Positions 1-5,928 of a DNA stretch of 6,350 nt are shown one piece after another. The position numbers were made by a program, and so were the translations under genes. Source of the DNA: an uncultured Pedobacter sp. (lineage in GTDB: Bacteria; Bacteroidota; Bacteroidia; Sphingobacteriales; Sphingobacteriaceae). Below the pieces are notes generated by a model, which was not told where the DNA came from, did not search any database, and worked only from the letters and a program-made list of their open reading frames with translations. Position 1 is the first letter of the stretch. Every line of letters starts with the position of its first letter. The stretch covers positions 1-6,350 of the forward strand of contig CALLKE010000081.1 of the NCBI GenBank assembly GCA_938008555.1, in the 5' to 3' direction.

Positions 1-60
1 TGCGCAGCCGCTCAAGCAGACCAGACTTACCCCGATCACGATAAGATTTATTTTGCTCAT
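1..60 (-). CDS. Rz1-like outer-membrane spanin lipoprotein (partial), overlapping the Rz-like gene in another frame
   Basis: An ATG at 58-60 opens a frame shifted by one relative to the enclosing Rz-like gene. The 20 codons visible read as a lipoprotein signal peptide: MSK, a hydrophobic core INLIVIGVSLVC, then the lipobox LSGC with the acylated cysteine at residue 19, followed by Ala. Rz1 proteins are short outer-membrane lipoproteins whose genes overlap or lie inside the Rz gene, so the arrangement is itself diagnostic. The start has only a poor ribosome site (TTGG just before the ATG), which fits coupling to translation of the enclosing frame. The gene runs off the window, so its length and the usual proline-rich mature part cannot be seen. 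The signal peptide and lipobox are read directly; the spanin role is inferred from context. Confidence 0.6.
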   Translation of the reverse strand, partial: MSKINLIVIGVSLVCLSGCA

Positions 61-205
61 CCAATTTTTCATAGGTTTCATGGAGCTCTATGTTTTCCTC
101 CGCTTGTTCACGCTTCAACCGTTCTCGGCCAAGCATATAAGCTAAAAAAGTTTGGCTGAATTCGCGAATAGCTGCAATCAGCGAAGATAGCCAAAGGGGC
201 ATCAT
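1..205 (-). CDS. Rz-like inner-membrane spanin candidate (partial, C-terminus off the window)
   Basis: Sixty-eight codons are visible, from a tandem ATGATG (203-205 or 200-202) to the left edge. It starts 3 bases after the stop of the holin candidate, so it is probably translationally coupled; there is only a weak Shine-Dalgarno. The protein begins MMPLWLSSLIAAIREFSQ, a hydrophobic N-terminal segment (about residues 3-24, interrupted by R and E), followed by a highly charged, probably helical stretch (GRERLKREQAEENIELHE) and ending near GKSGLLERLR. A short membrane-proximal N-terminus, a charged coil, its place right after endolysin and holin, and the lipoprotein start embedded in another frame fit an i-spanin, the inner-membrane half of the complex that fuses inner and outer membranes in the last step of lysis. 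The weak spot is the imperfect membrane segment. It could instead be a small cytoplasmic phage protein. No family was confirmed by search. Confidence 0.6.
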   Translation of the reverse strand, partial: MMPLWLSSLIAAIREFSQTFLAYMLGRERLKREQAEENIELHETYEKLDEQNKSYRDRGKSGLLERLR

Positions 206-208
206 CGC

Positions 209-400
209 TCAAGACTTCTGATCAATTTTGGCCTGTGTGTTTTTATTCATCACGCGCCCAACGACGTATGTAATCACCATTGCTGCAATACTGGCTACGG
301 ATGCTTCATTAAGCGTTAATCCCAGCTCTGCTGTTCCTGCAACAATGATAGTACCAAGAAGTGTTGCCCAAAATTCAGTGGTTTTAATGCCTGCTTTCAT
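209..400 (-). CDS. Small two-TM membrane protein, holin candidate
   Basis: A 63-residue protein with two hydrophobic segments, about residues 10-25 (FWATLLGTIIVAGTAEL) and 34-49 (SVASIAAMVITYVVGR), and a charged C-terminal tail (NKNTQAKIDQKS). Size, two membrane spans and polar ends are typical of small phage holins, which open the inner membrane so that a cytoplasmic endolysin reaches the cell wall. It lies 20 bases downstream of the endolysin gene and 3 bases before the spanin candidate, the expected place in a lysis cassette. The start is supported by AGGAG at 408-412, 7 bases before the ATG. The opening MKAGIKTTEFW resembles small prophage membrane proteins often annotated only as hypothetical. 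No sequence signature proves holin activity, so the function is inferred from topology and neighbours. Confidence 0.65.
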   Translation of the reverse strand: MKAGIKTTEFWATLLGTIIVAGTAELGLTLNEASVASIAAMVITYVVGRVMNKNTQAKIDQKS

Positions 401-407
401 TTTTTGT

Positions 408-412
408 CTCCT
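408..412 (-). promoter_or_regulatory. Ribosome binding site of the holin candidate
   Basis: AGGAG on the minus strand in the short gap between endolysin and holin candidate, 7 bases before the ATG at 398-400. It supports independent initiation at this start. Confidence 0.7.
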
Positions 413-420
413 GTTAAAGT

Positions 421-933
421 TTATGCATAAGCTCGTTTCAACCAGCCCTTAAGAAATTTCGCTTTTCTAGGTTGAGTGGCTGCGAGTGTTCGATAATATC
501 CGGCGGCTTCTGATTTTAAGGCCGCAAGCAAATCCGTCAGATCAGCCTTGTTAATGGCAGTTAAAGTGATTGGACCTAACACACCATCTTCAACGATATT
601 TTGTCCGGTAGATTTTAACGCGCGTTGTATCAATCGATGTGCCCAGCTTGATCCCATATTTACCGCCAGATCGAAAACTTTGGTCGCAAGATTGATGTCC
701 TTGATATCTTTGTAAAGCTGAGTATCCCAGAAATCGCGTTTGTAAATGTTTTTTGCTTGCTCGACTGTCAAAGCATCGACATCAACATGAGGATAACTGC
801 GTTTTGAAATTCCAAACTTGGTTTCGCCACCATCATCATCGGGATCATCACTGTATCCACCTTCATGCGACAAAACAAAATTAACAGCATGTTCAAAACG
901 CTCATCAATAATATTTTTAGGTTTATTTGCCAT
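421..933 (-). CDS. Endolysin, glycoside hydrolase 108 type (N-acetylmuramidase) with C-terminal peptidoglycan-binding domain
   Basis: A 170-residue protein that should cut the glycan strands of peptidoglycan at the end of infection. Residues about 12-95 match the GH108 pattern: SHEGGYSDDP (23-31) with the probable catalytic glutamate E24, then GGETKFGIS (35-43), the hallmark G-G-x-T-x-x-G-I stretch. A KRDFWD motif lies at 65-70 and NMGSSWAHRLIQRAL at 92-106. Residues about 110-165 (EDGVLGPITLTAIN at 115-128) match the small peptidoglycan-binding domain usually paired with GH108. In older annotations this family is called secretion activator protein. There is no signal peptide or N-terminal membrane anchor, so export should depend on a holin. 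The reading frame is open further upstream, to 1065, but that part lies over the preceding gene. The ATG at 931-933 is preferred because GGAGG lies upstream (12 bases away, rather far) and the domain begins soon after. It overlaps the upstream gene by 11 bases. Confidence 0.9.
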   Translation of the reverse strand: MANKPKNIIDERFEHAVNFVLSHEGGYSDDPDDDGGETKFGISKRSYPHVDVDALTVEQAKNIYKRDFWDTQLYKDIKDINLATKVFDLAVNMGSSWAHRLIQRALKSTGQNIVEDGVLGPITLTAINKADLTDLLAALKSEAAGYYRTLAATQPRKAKFLKGWLKRAYA

Positions 934-1186
934 GGGTAATTCTTGCCTCCAATTCATTGATTTCTTCGTGAAGGGCGATAATCCGCTCTTCCAGCCGAAA
1001 AACTTTTTCTGCCAAATGTTGGTTCTTTTGAAACCATTCTTCTTGCATGACAACGCGTGTATCAAGTTTGGCCGCCCACCAAATAACGGTTACAGTTTGT
1101 ATAATCAGAGCTGTTACAATACCAAGCGGGATTTTGCGATCTATGCTCCACCTTTTGAGGCCAACATTTTTTAGGTTATTGGTCAT
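923..1186 (-). CDS. Small phage membrane protein with one TM and a C-terminal coiled coil
   Basis: An 87-residue protein, not assigned to a named family here. It starts with a polar, basic N-terminus (MTNNLKNVGLKRWSIDRK), followed by one hydrophobic span (IPLGIVTALIIQTVTVIWWA, about residues 19-38), then a charged helical tail (from about 48) with heptad-like leucines and isoleucines, suggesting a coiled coil. Similar one-TM proteins with a WSIDR-IPL opening are familiar from alphaproteobacterial prophages near lysis genes (from memory, not searched). The frame is open back to 1261 but the ATG at 1184-1186 has an ideal AAGGAG 6 bases upstream, so the shorter form is chosen. It overlaps the end of gene D by 11 bases and the endolysin start by 11 bases, so it belongs to the lysis block. 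Possible roles are holin, antiholin, or i-spanin-like protein; the sequence does not decide. Confidence 0.75.
   Translation of the reverse strand: MTNNLKNVGLKRWSIDRKIPLGIVTALIIQTVTVIWWAAKLDTRVVMQEEWFQKNQHLAEKVFRLEERIIALHEEINELEARITHGK
946..950 (-). promoter_or_regulatory. Ribosome binding site deciding the endolysin start
   Basis: GGAGG on the minus strand, 12 bases before the ATG at 931-933, inside the end of the preceding gene. The spacing is longer than optimal but it is the strong purine block next to this start, and it favours the 170-residue form over the longer open frame. Confidence 0.5.
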
Positions 1187-2165
1187 CCGTTTCTCCTTTG
1201 AAATCGCGCGAAGCCTCAATGGAAGTGGTGTAGCCACTGCTATCCAATGTATGCTCAGCACGGGTTATAACCCAGTCGTTTGGAATCCCTGGCCGAAATC
1301 CTGATAAATATATTTTGGATTCGGCTACTAACTCCGGACGACCAGCAAGGGTTATATTCAGAGTTTGTGTCCCACGTGTCAGCCTTTCGAGCTTTGCTTC
1401 TGCCGCGGCCTTGGCTAATCCTGCATTGGGATAGACGCCGCGCATGGTATGGACGGGATCGCCATCACCGGCTTTTTCTTCTACGGGCTCGGCTTTATCA
1501 GGATCATGCCAATAGGAAGCGACTGAGTTATGTTGATCGCGCTCAGCAAAAGTCACACGCCAACTTGAAATTTCATCAAGGCTTAAGGTGCCTCCACCAA
1601 TTAATTGTCCTGTGAAGGATTTAGCTTTACCTTCTGGGACAAATAACAAAAATCCATTGGCGGGTTTGGCAATAGCACCATGCAATTGAGCTAATCGAGT
1701 GAGTAAGTGCATATCACTTTCTGCCGTTTGATCAATATGTGGCAGTTTTATGCTTGAAAACTGTGATGCAACACGCGGCTGATAACCATGTTTGGAGGCA
1801 ATAGTATTAACTAGATCACCAATGGTTTTTTGATGCCATTCATCAATTTTTTGGGATTTAAGGGATGCTTTGAGATCGGCAGCATGCCCCTTGATTTTCA
1901 ACGTTTGAGGAGAGCCCTCAAGCGAGATTTCATCAACGATATAAAGACCCATGGAAACAAGACCTGATTCTTGATAACCAATTGACACTTGAAGTTTTGC
2001 TCCTGTTCTTGGTAATTCAAGCAAGGAATCACGATCATCTAGGCAAACTTCAACAGTGTCACTGGTAATGCCAGCCTCATCGGTGATTCGAATAGAAACT
2101 AGGCGATCCCTAATTAACCCCGAAATCATTTGCCCTTCTACCCAAAGATTAAAATCTGGCGTCAT
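1176..2165 (-). CDS. D: Phage late control / tail hub protein D (P2 gpD family)
   Basis: A 329-residue protein of the gpD family, which forms the trimeric hub at the base of contractile tails, related in fold to the T4 gp27 and VgrG base. Visible family features are the opening PDFNLWVEG followed by the beta-rich LVSIRITDEAG and VEVCLDDRD, the LPRTGAKLQVSIGY block (about residues 52-65), LKIKGHAADLK (about 88-98), the helical TIGDLVNTIASKHGY (about 114-128), and AESDMHLLTRLAQLHGA (about 148-164), a stretch typical of the family. The C-terminal part has an AKAAAEAKLERLTRGTQTLNITLAGRPEL region, usual for gpD proteins. P2 gpD is somewhat longer (about 387 residues). The gene starts one base after the stop of X and overlaps the next gene by 11 bases. 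In P2 this gene ends the tail operon before ogr; here it runs on into lysis genes. Confidence 0.93.
   Translation of the reverse strand: MTPDFNLWVEGQMISGLIRDRLVSIRITDEAGITSDTVEVCLDDRDSLLELPRTGAKLQVSIGYQESGLVSMGLYIVDEISLEGSPQTLKIKGHAADLKASLKSQKIDEWHQKTIGDLVNTIASKHGYQPRVASQFSSIKLPHIDQTAESDMHLLTRLAQLHGAIAKPANGFLLFVPEGKAKSFTGQLIGGGTLSLDEISSWRVTFAERDQHNSVASYWHDPDKAEPVEEKAGDGDPVHTMRGVYPNAGLAKAAAEAKLERLTRGTQTLNITLAGRPELVAESKIYLSGFRPGIPNDWVITRAEHTLDSSGYTTSIEASRDFKGETDDQ
1193..1198 (-). promoter_or_regulatory. Strong ribosome binding site deciding the start of the 87-residue membrane protein
   Basis: AAGGAG on the minus strand, 6 bases before the ATG at 1184-1186, lying inside the 3' end of gene D. 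It rules in favour of the internal ATG over the upstream start at 1261. Confidence 0.8.
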
Positions 2166-2166
2166 G

Positions 2167-2376
2167 TTAATCCCATAATTTAATCGTTGGTTTTTTGGCA
2201 GATTTTTGGATTTCTGGTAAATTAATCAAAAGACCCGCAGGTAAAAAACTACCCCATTCAGCAAGTTCTGGATTGGCCGTTAAAACAATTTCAACAGCAC
2301 CCGATTGAAAGCCATAATGCTTCCAGCAGATCCAATCGAGCATATCATTTTCTTTGGTGCGATAGCGTGTCATCAT
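2167..2376 (-). CDS. X: Phage tail protein X, LysM-like (P2 gpX family)
   Basis: A 69-residue protein matching the tail protein X family. The fold is LysM-like: an N-terminal strand (TRYRTKENDMLDWICWKHYG, where D-x-L-D-x-I-C-W-K-H-Y-G is the family hallmark), a helix (GAVEIVLTANPELAEWG), and the closing LPAGLLINLPEI. X acts in baseplate/tail completion, probably binding peptidoglycan or the hub; this is family knowledge rather than something visible here. It starts on an ATGA overlap with the end of U (ATG 2374-2376, TGA 2373-2375), with a second in-frame ATG directly after, so initiation could be at either. In P2 itself X lies in the head-lysis block; in many P2-like prophages it sits between U and D, as here. 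Confidence 0.93.
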   Translation of the reverse strand: MMTRYRTKENDMLDWICWKHYGFQSGAVEIVLTANPELAEWGSFLPAGLLINLPEIQKSAKKPTIKLWD

Positions 2377-2753
2377 TCTTCACCATAGCGTTCAAGGCTC
2401 AATCTAAATTCAATTTTTCGAGGAGCGCCGTCCGCTAAAAAAGTATTTTGTGATTCTTCAATTTGAGTAATGACAAAACGACCCAGAACATTTCCTTGGC
2501 CATTAATTAACATGAGGGGTTCTTGTTTTGCAGCAGAATCACGCATGGCATTGATTTGCCCCAAGCCTCCGCGAAAATGTGGATAAATCACACCGTCTAA
2601 ATCAATACGGTCACAGCCTGCTCCAATCGCTTGAAGCAAAGGTTCTTTGCCAATGCGCTCAATAGAAGGCCAACGATATTCGCTGCTGCGCTTTAAACTT
2701 TGATATGCGCTGGTATTTAAGGAAAACCGATAAGGTCCAAGAGCAAGCATCAT
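2373..2753 (-). CDS. U: Phage tail protein U (P2 gpU family)
   Basis: A 126-residue tail completion or baseplate-associated protein of the gpU family. Signature stretches are MLALGPYRFSLNTSAYQSL at the N-terminus, the R-W-P-S-I-E-R-I-G-K-E-P-L-L-Q-A-I-G block (about residues 27-45), the strand-rich IDLDGVIYPHFRGGLGQ (about 51-67), and the C-terminal GAPRKIEFRLSLERYGEE with the usual final basic-acid-rich strand. The length is close to other gpU proteins. The start is an ATGATG doublet whose first ATG overlaps the tape measure stop (TGA 2750-2752), so it is coupled to T. It ends in an ATGA overlap with X. Confidence 0.93.
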   Translation of the reverse strand: MMLALGPYRFSLNTSAYQSLKRSSEYRWPSIERIGKEPLLQAIGAGCDRIDLDGVIYPHFRGGLGQINAMRDSAAKQEPLMLINGQGNVLGRFVITQIEESQNTFLADGAPRKIEFRLSLERYGEE

Positions 2754-5053
2754 GGCAATGCCCCCACAGGATCATATAAGGCCCCACGTGATTGCGCTTT
2801 AAGGCGACGCATGACTTCATCTGCTACAGCTTTTGAGTCTTGATTGGGTGCGGCTTGAACATTGATATTAAAACTATTGTTTTGGGTGTTGTTTTGAGCG
2901 GTTTTTTGTGCAAGCGGCATGGGTTGTTTAAGCGCCTCACTGACTGGTTGCATAGCGGGAACGGGGATCTCTGGTACTTCTTTTTTGCCCCACATTCTAT
3001 CCCAAAAGCTGCCAACCGCTTTAAATGGCGTTTTGATTTTCTCCCAAAATCTATTAAGCCAATTACCAAAGGCTTCCCATACAGGCTTAATAGGTTCCCA
3101 AATGGTCATGAAGAAGCTTTTGACACTCTCCCAATTGGTAATCACCAAGGTTGCAGCAATGGCTATTCCGCCGACAATAGCGCCAACAGGGTTACTCATC
3201 ATAGCAACCGTTAAAGCACGAAAACCTGTAATGACTGCTGGAAAGACCCTGGAAGCTAAAGCCATGAACGAGGCACCAAGGGCTTGAAGAGCACCACCAA
3301 AAGCAAGTGCCCCCATGCGTACTGCGGTAATCAGCGAAGCGCTATTAACGCCGATAAAACCTGCTTTAACAAGCGTGATAGTAATTAAAAGAGCACGCCA
3401 AGCTGTCGCTAGTGCAAGCGCACCCCCTTGAATAAAGGTCCACGCATAGCCAAGTGCAATAGCCGCTATTTTTCCGCCAATCAGTGCAGCCGTTACACCC
3501 ATAATCACTTTAGTTAAAATGGGATGCGCTTCGGCAAAGCCTGCCATTTGAGTGGTTGCAGTGCGTAGCACCTTGACCAGAGCATTAAGAGGGGGCAAAA
3601 GCACAGAACCCAGATTCATCCCCACTTCTGCAAGACCATTTTTCAGAAGTTGTAAATTATTGGCTGTGGTATTGGCACGATTAGCGAATTCACGTTGCAT
3701 AGAGCCCGCAAATTTGGTCTCATCGTTAATTAAACTCACAGCCTTTTTATATTCATTTAAACTGCCTACTAGCAATGCCACATCATCTTGGTATTCCATT
3801 CCAAAAAGATCAAACAAAATGCCTGAGCGTGTTTGCTTGTCCATTTTCTCCATAGCTTCAAGAAATTTAATCATGGCGCCTTGTGCATCTTGGCCGATAT
3901 CCTTTTCAAGTTGTTTGGCGCTTATCCCCATTTGGCGCAAAGCTTCTTGGAATTTTTTACCCTGTTTGCCAGCGGTTTGCAGTTTACTGAGCATTGCATT
4001 AATGGCTGTTCCTGCTTTTTCAGGGGCTTTGCCAAGGCTGATAAAAGAGCCTGCCAGTGCACTGGCTTGTACAGGAGTTAATCCAAATTGCCGTGCTGTA
4101 CCACCAATACGATTAAGTGCTGGCACCATATCTTTTGCTTTCGCGGCTGTATTATCGGATAAATGATTAATGGCATCGCCAAGTTTGCTCATTTCAGTAA
4201 TAGGGATTTGATAAACGTTAGCAAGCTTTGCCATGGCATCACCGGCTTCTTCTGCTGACATATCAAAAGCAGTGGCCATTTTTGCCACAACATTAGTGAA
4301 GCCTGCTAAATCTTTAGCAGCGATACCCAGCTGCCCGCCACTTGCAGCAATCTGTGCAAGTCCAGCAGCCGATAGTGGGATCTCCCGTGACATGATTTTT
4401 AGGGTTTCGCCTAATTTTTGAAGGCCATCAGGAGTGTCGAAATTAACAACTTTACGAACATCGGCCATGGCGCTTTCAAAATCAATTGCGGCTTTAATGG
4501 GTGCCCCAAGAGCAGCTCCAAGCGCTACTGCATCGAACAACTGTCCACGCAAATTAGCACGCTGAGCTAATACGCCTTGACGTTTCTGCATAATCCGATC
4601 GAGTGCGACATAATGGCCTTTGAGCTTTTGCAGAGATGCGCCTAATTTGGTTTGTTGGGAAATAAGACTTTGAATATCCTGACCGGATTTTCGTATTTCA
4701 CTCTCAAGAGAATGTAAGGCTTCACGTTTTTGAAGATAGGCGGTTTTAGCCTTAAGCGCTGCTGTTTTAGAGCGTTCAAATTCTGTGACCAACGCTTTGC
4801 TTGGATTGGCGGTAGCTGCCATCTGCACGGCAAGAGATTTAACTTGTTTTTCTGCAATCATCCAGCCACGCTTAGCAAGCAAAGTATCTCGATGAAGCTG
4901 CTGAAATTTTCCGACTGTTTTGCCTGAGGCGTCGAGTTGTTTAATCGCTTGACCAAGACGTCCTAATTGGCTGATGCCAGAGGACATGGTTGCGCTAAAA
5001 TTACCTTTAAGTGCAGCGCCAATGACAACGGATAAAGTATGAATGGCTGTCAT
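2750..5053 (-). CDS. T: Phage tail tape measure protein (P2 gpT-like, TP901 family core)
   Basis: A 767-residue protein that sets tail length and is threaded through the tube, similar in size to P2 gpT (about 815). Residues about 30-165 are charged and helical, probably coiled coil. The core conserved in TP901-type tape measures runs about 190-415: FESAMADVRKVVNF (about 193), ASGGQLGIAAKDL, PVQASALAGSFISLGKAPEKAGTA (positions within 330-355) and DLFGMEYQDDVA near 414-425. A long hydrophobic stretch with several membrane-like segments follows, about 510-645 (for example GAIVGGIAIAATLVITNW near 620-640), as is usual for tape measures and thought to aid DNA entry. The C-terminus after a Pro/Gln/Asn-rich linker ends NINVQAAPNQDSKAVADEVMRRLK, typical of the family. 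The ATG at 5051-5053 overlaps the E' stop as ATGA; the upstream AGGGAG lies about 11 bases away. Confidence 0.94.
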   Translation of the reverse strand: MTAIHTLSVVIGAALKGNFSATMSSGISQLGRLGQAIKQLDASGKTVGKFQQLHRDTLLAKRGWMIAEKQVKSLAVQMAATANPSKALVTEFERSKTAALKAKTAYLQKREALHSLESEIRKSGQDIQSLISQQTKLGASLQKLKGHYVALDRIMQKRQGVLAQRANLRGQLFDAVALGAALGAPIKAAIDFESAMADVRKVVNFDTPDGLQKLGETLKIMSREIPLSAAGLAQIAASGGQLGIAAKDLAGFTNVVAKMATAFDMSAEEAGDAMAKLANVYQIPITEMSKLGDAINHLSDNTAAKAKDMVPALNRIGGTARQFGLTPVQASALAGSFISLGKAPEKAGTAINAMLSKLQTAGKQGKKFQEALRQMGISAKQLEKDIGQDAQGAMIKFLEAMEKMDKQTRSGILFDLFGMEYQDDVALLVGSLNEYKKAVSLINDETKFAGSMQREFANRANTTANNLQLLKNGLAEVGMNLGSVLLPPLNALVKVLRTATTQMAGFAEAHPILTKVIMGVTAALIGGKIAAIALGYAWTFIQGGALALATAWRALLITITLVKAGFIGVNSASLITAVRMGALAFGGALQALGASFMALASRVFPAVITGFRALTVAMMSNPVGAIVGGIAIAATLVITNWESVKSFFMTIWEPIKPVWEAFGNWLNRFWEKIKTPFKAVGSFWDRMWGKKEVPEIPVPAMQPVSEALKQPMPLAQKTAQNNTQNNSFNINVQAAPNQDSKAVADEVMRRLKAQSRGALYDPVGALP

Positions 5054-5426
5054 ATTTTCTGTAACTCCCTCGCACTGTTAAGCCATAAGATAAACTCCTC
5101 TATCTCCATCTCTAACCATTCACTAATCCCGCCCTTTGCAAAAGCAGCCAGAGATAAAACACTAGCCCTTAAGTCTTCAGGTCGGATGGTAGCAAAAAAC
5201 CCTGCAATGCCTCTTGGATCTTGGCGTAATCAGCGAGATCTAATTCTTCCACAGCATCTTTTGGAATATCTGCAAGATTTGCAATGAGTGCTACTTCCTT
5301 TTCAGCATCACTATTACCACTGCGTTCAACTGCTAAGCGATCTCGAACCTTTGGACGTCTTAAAGTCAGCTCAGAAATGCTTATCCCGTCAATTTTAATT
5401 GGTTCAATAAGTTTAATTTTGTGCAT
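5050..5426 (-). CDS. E+E': E+E' tail assembly chaperone made by -1 frameshift at 5193-5199
   Basis: If ribosomes slip back one base on TTTTTTG, the E frame joins a second frame that has no start of its own and yields about 125 residues. The first 78 are those of E. The E' part then reads ATIRPEDLRASVLSLAAF, AKGGISEWLEMEIEEFILWL and NSARELQKI, ending at TGA 5050-5052. This acidic, tryptophan-containing helical tail resembles the E' end of P2-like chaperones. P2 E+E' is about 142 residues. The products bind the tape measure and load the tail tube during assembly; the ratio of E to E+E' matters. The E' stop overlaps the tape measure ATG, the expected position. The slip phase, the heptamer and the open downstream frame are read directly; the frameshift itself is inferred by homology of arrangement with P2 and many other tailed phages. 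Confidence 0.85.
5169..5426 (-). CDS. E: Tail assembly chaperone E, zero-frame product (P2 gpE-like)
   Basis: An 85-residue product (P2 gpE is 91) with the family look: a beta-like N-terminus KIKLIEPIKIDGISISELTLRRPKVRDRL (the I-x-L-x-x-P-I-x-x-D-G-x-x-I-x-x-L-T-L-R-R-P pattern), then a helical acidic part with IPKDAVEELDLADYAKIQEALQGFL. It is a soluble chaperone that binds the tape measure together with the frameshifted E+E'. The start follows the tube stop by one base, with AGGGA about 6 bases upstream. The last codons after the slippery site (LLPSDLKT) are used only in the unshifted product. Confidence 0.92.
   Translation of the reverse strand: MHKIKLIEPIKIDGISISELTLRRPKVRDRLAVERSGNSDAEKEVALIANLADIPKDAVEELDLADYAKIQEALQGFLLPSDLKT
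5193..5199 (-). promoter_or_regulatory. -1 ribosomal frameshift site, slippery heptamer T TTT TTG
   Basis: The minus strand reads GGT TTT TTG CTA in the E frame, so the heptamer is T_TTT_TTG in the correct phase for tandem P-site and A-site slippage. The same T6G heptamer is the one established for P2 E/E'. After slipping, the frame is open for 47 codons up to the tape measure start. No strong downstream stem-loop was evident by eye. Confidence 0.88.
5210..5214 (-). promoter_or_regulatory. SD-like AGAGG upstream of the slippery site, possible frameshift stimulator
   Basis: AGAGG (AAGAGG including 5215) ends 10 bases before the T run, inside the E coding sequence. An internal Shine-Dalgarno about 10-14 bases upstream stimulates -1 frameshifting in dnaX. 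The distance fits, but the role here is inference. Confidence 0.35.
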
Positions 5427-5427
5427 A

Positions 5428-5928
5428 TTAAATCCCTAAAGCGGTTCGAAGGGATGACATTTGATCAACGCCATTGATTTTGCGCACCATGTTTTCAGCA
5501 TCAATTTCAATCAGTTCGCGGCGATCAATGGTTAATTTGTAATAGCGGATGGATACAGTACATTTGAGAGTTGCCTTATCAGCTGGTTTCCAATTACCTG
5601 GGTCCAGCTCCTTAAATTGACCACGTAAATTCACAACCACCGCTTCAGCGTCACCGCTGCCTTGTAGACCGCCACGAAGGGTTAGTGAAACAGCATTGCC
5701 ATCTACAAGTCCAAAGAGCCTAAATAATTCAGGATCATATTCAGAAAATGTGAGCTCTGCTTCCAGCTTTTCCATGCCCATATCAATAGCAACAGGAATA
5801 TCCATGCCACCCGCACGATGCTCCTCAGTTTTAATGGAAAGCTTTGGTAGGCTGATTTCATCAATACGTCCGGCATAACCGCGACCATCAACAAAGGCAT
5901 TAAAGTTTTTTAGAATTTTTGGCAACAT
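5428..5928 (-). CDS. FII: Major tail tube protein (P2 gpFII family)
   Basis: A 166-residue protein that polymerises into the inner tube through which DNA passes, surrounded by the sheath. The family pattern is clear throughout: LPKILKNFNAFVDGRGYAG at the N-terminus, a PKLS-x-K-x-E-x-x-R-x-G-G-M block (about residues 28-42), VAIDMGMEKLEAELTFSEYD (about 46-65), and the C-terminal signature YYKLTIDRRELIEIDAENM then RKINGVDQM and a final ALGI. Length is close to P2 FII (about 172). It begins on a TAATG overlap with the sheath stop and has AAGGAG 8 bases upstream. The tube follows the sheath directly, the standard order FI-FII-E-T. Confidence 0.95.
   Translation of the reverse strand: MLPKILKNFNAFVDGRGYAGRIDEISLPKLSIKTEEHRAGGMDIPVAIDMGMEKLEAELTFSEYDPELFRLFGLVDGNAVSLTLRGGLQGSGDAEAVVVNLRGQFKELDPGNWKPADKATLKCTVSIRYYKLTIDRRELIEIDAENMVRKINGVDQMSSLRTALGI

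Noticed and set aside
934..1065. Longer start (214 residues) for the endolysin
   Set aside because: The extension overlaps the membrane protein gene, is rich in K, W and F unlike the domain, and GH108 proteins begin close to the chosen ATG.
1187..1261. Longer start (112 residues) for the membrane protein gene
   Set aside because: The extra 25 residues lie over the end of D in another frame and have no good ribosome site, whereas the internal ATG at 1186 has AAGGAG at ideal distance.
818..1615. Plus-strand open frames across the endolysin, membrane protein and D genes
   Set aside because: They are antisense to convincing coding genes and resemble no known protein.
2824..4421. Several open frames of 60-204 codons opposite or out of frame within the tape measure
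   Set aside because: They have no recognisable domain, lie wholly inside a strongly coding gene, and show the composition expected from its mirror frames.
5169..5199. The T6 run in E as a sequencing error or true frameshift mutation breaking one long gene
   Set aside because: The zero-frame product already has normal gpE length, the heptamer phase is exact, and this layout is the known P2 arrangement, so programmed frameshifting explains it better.
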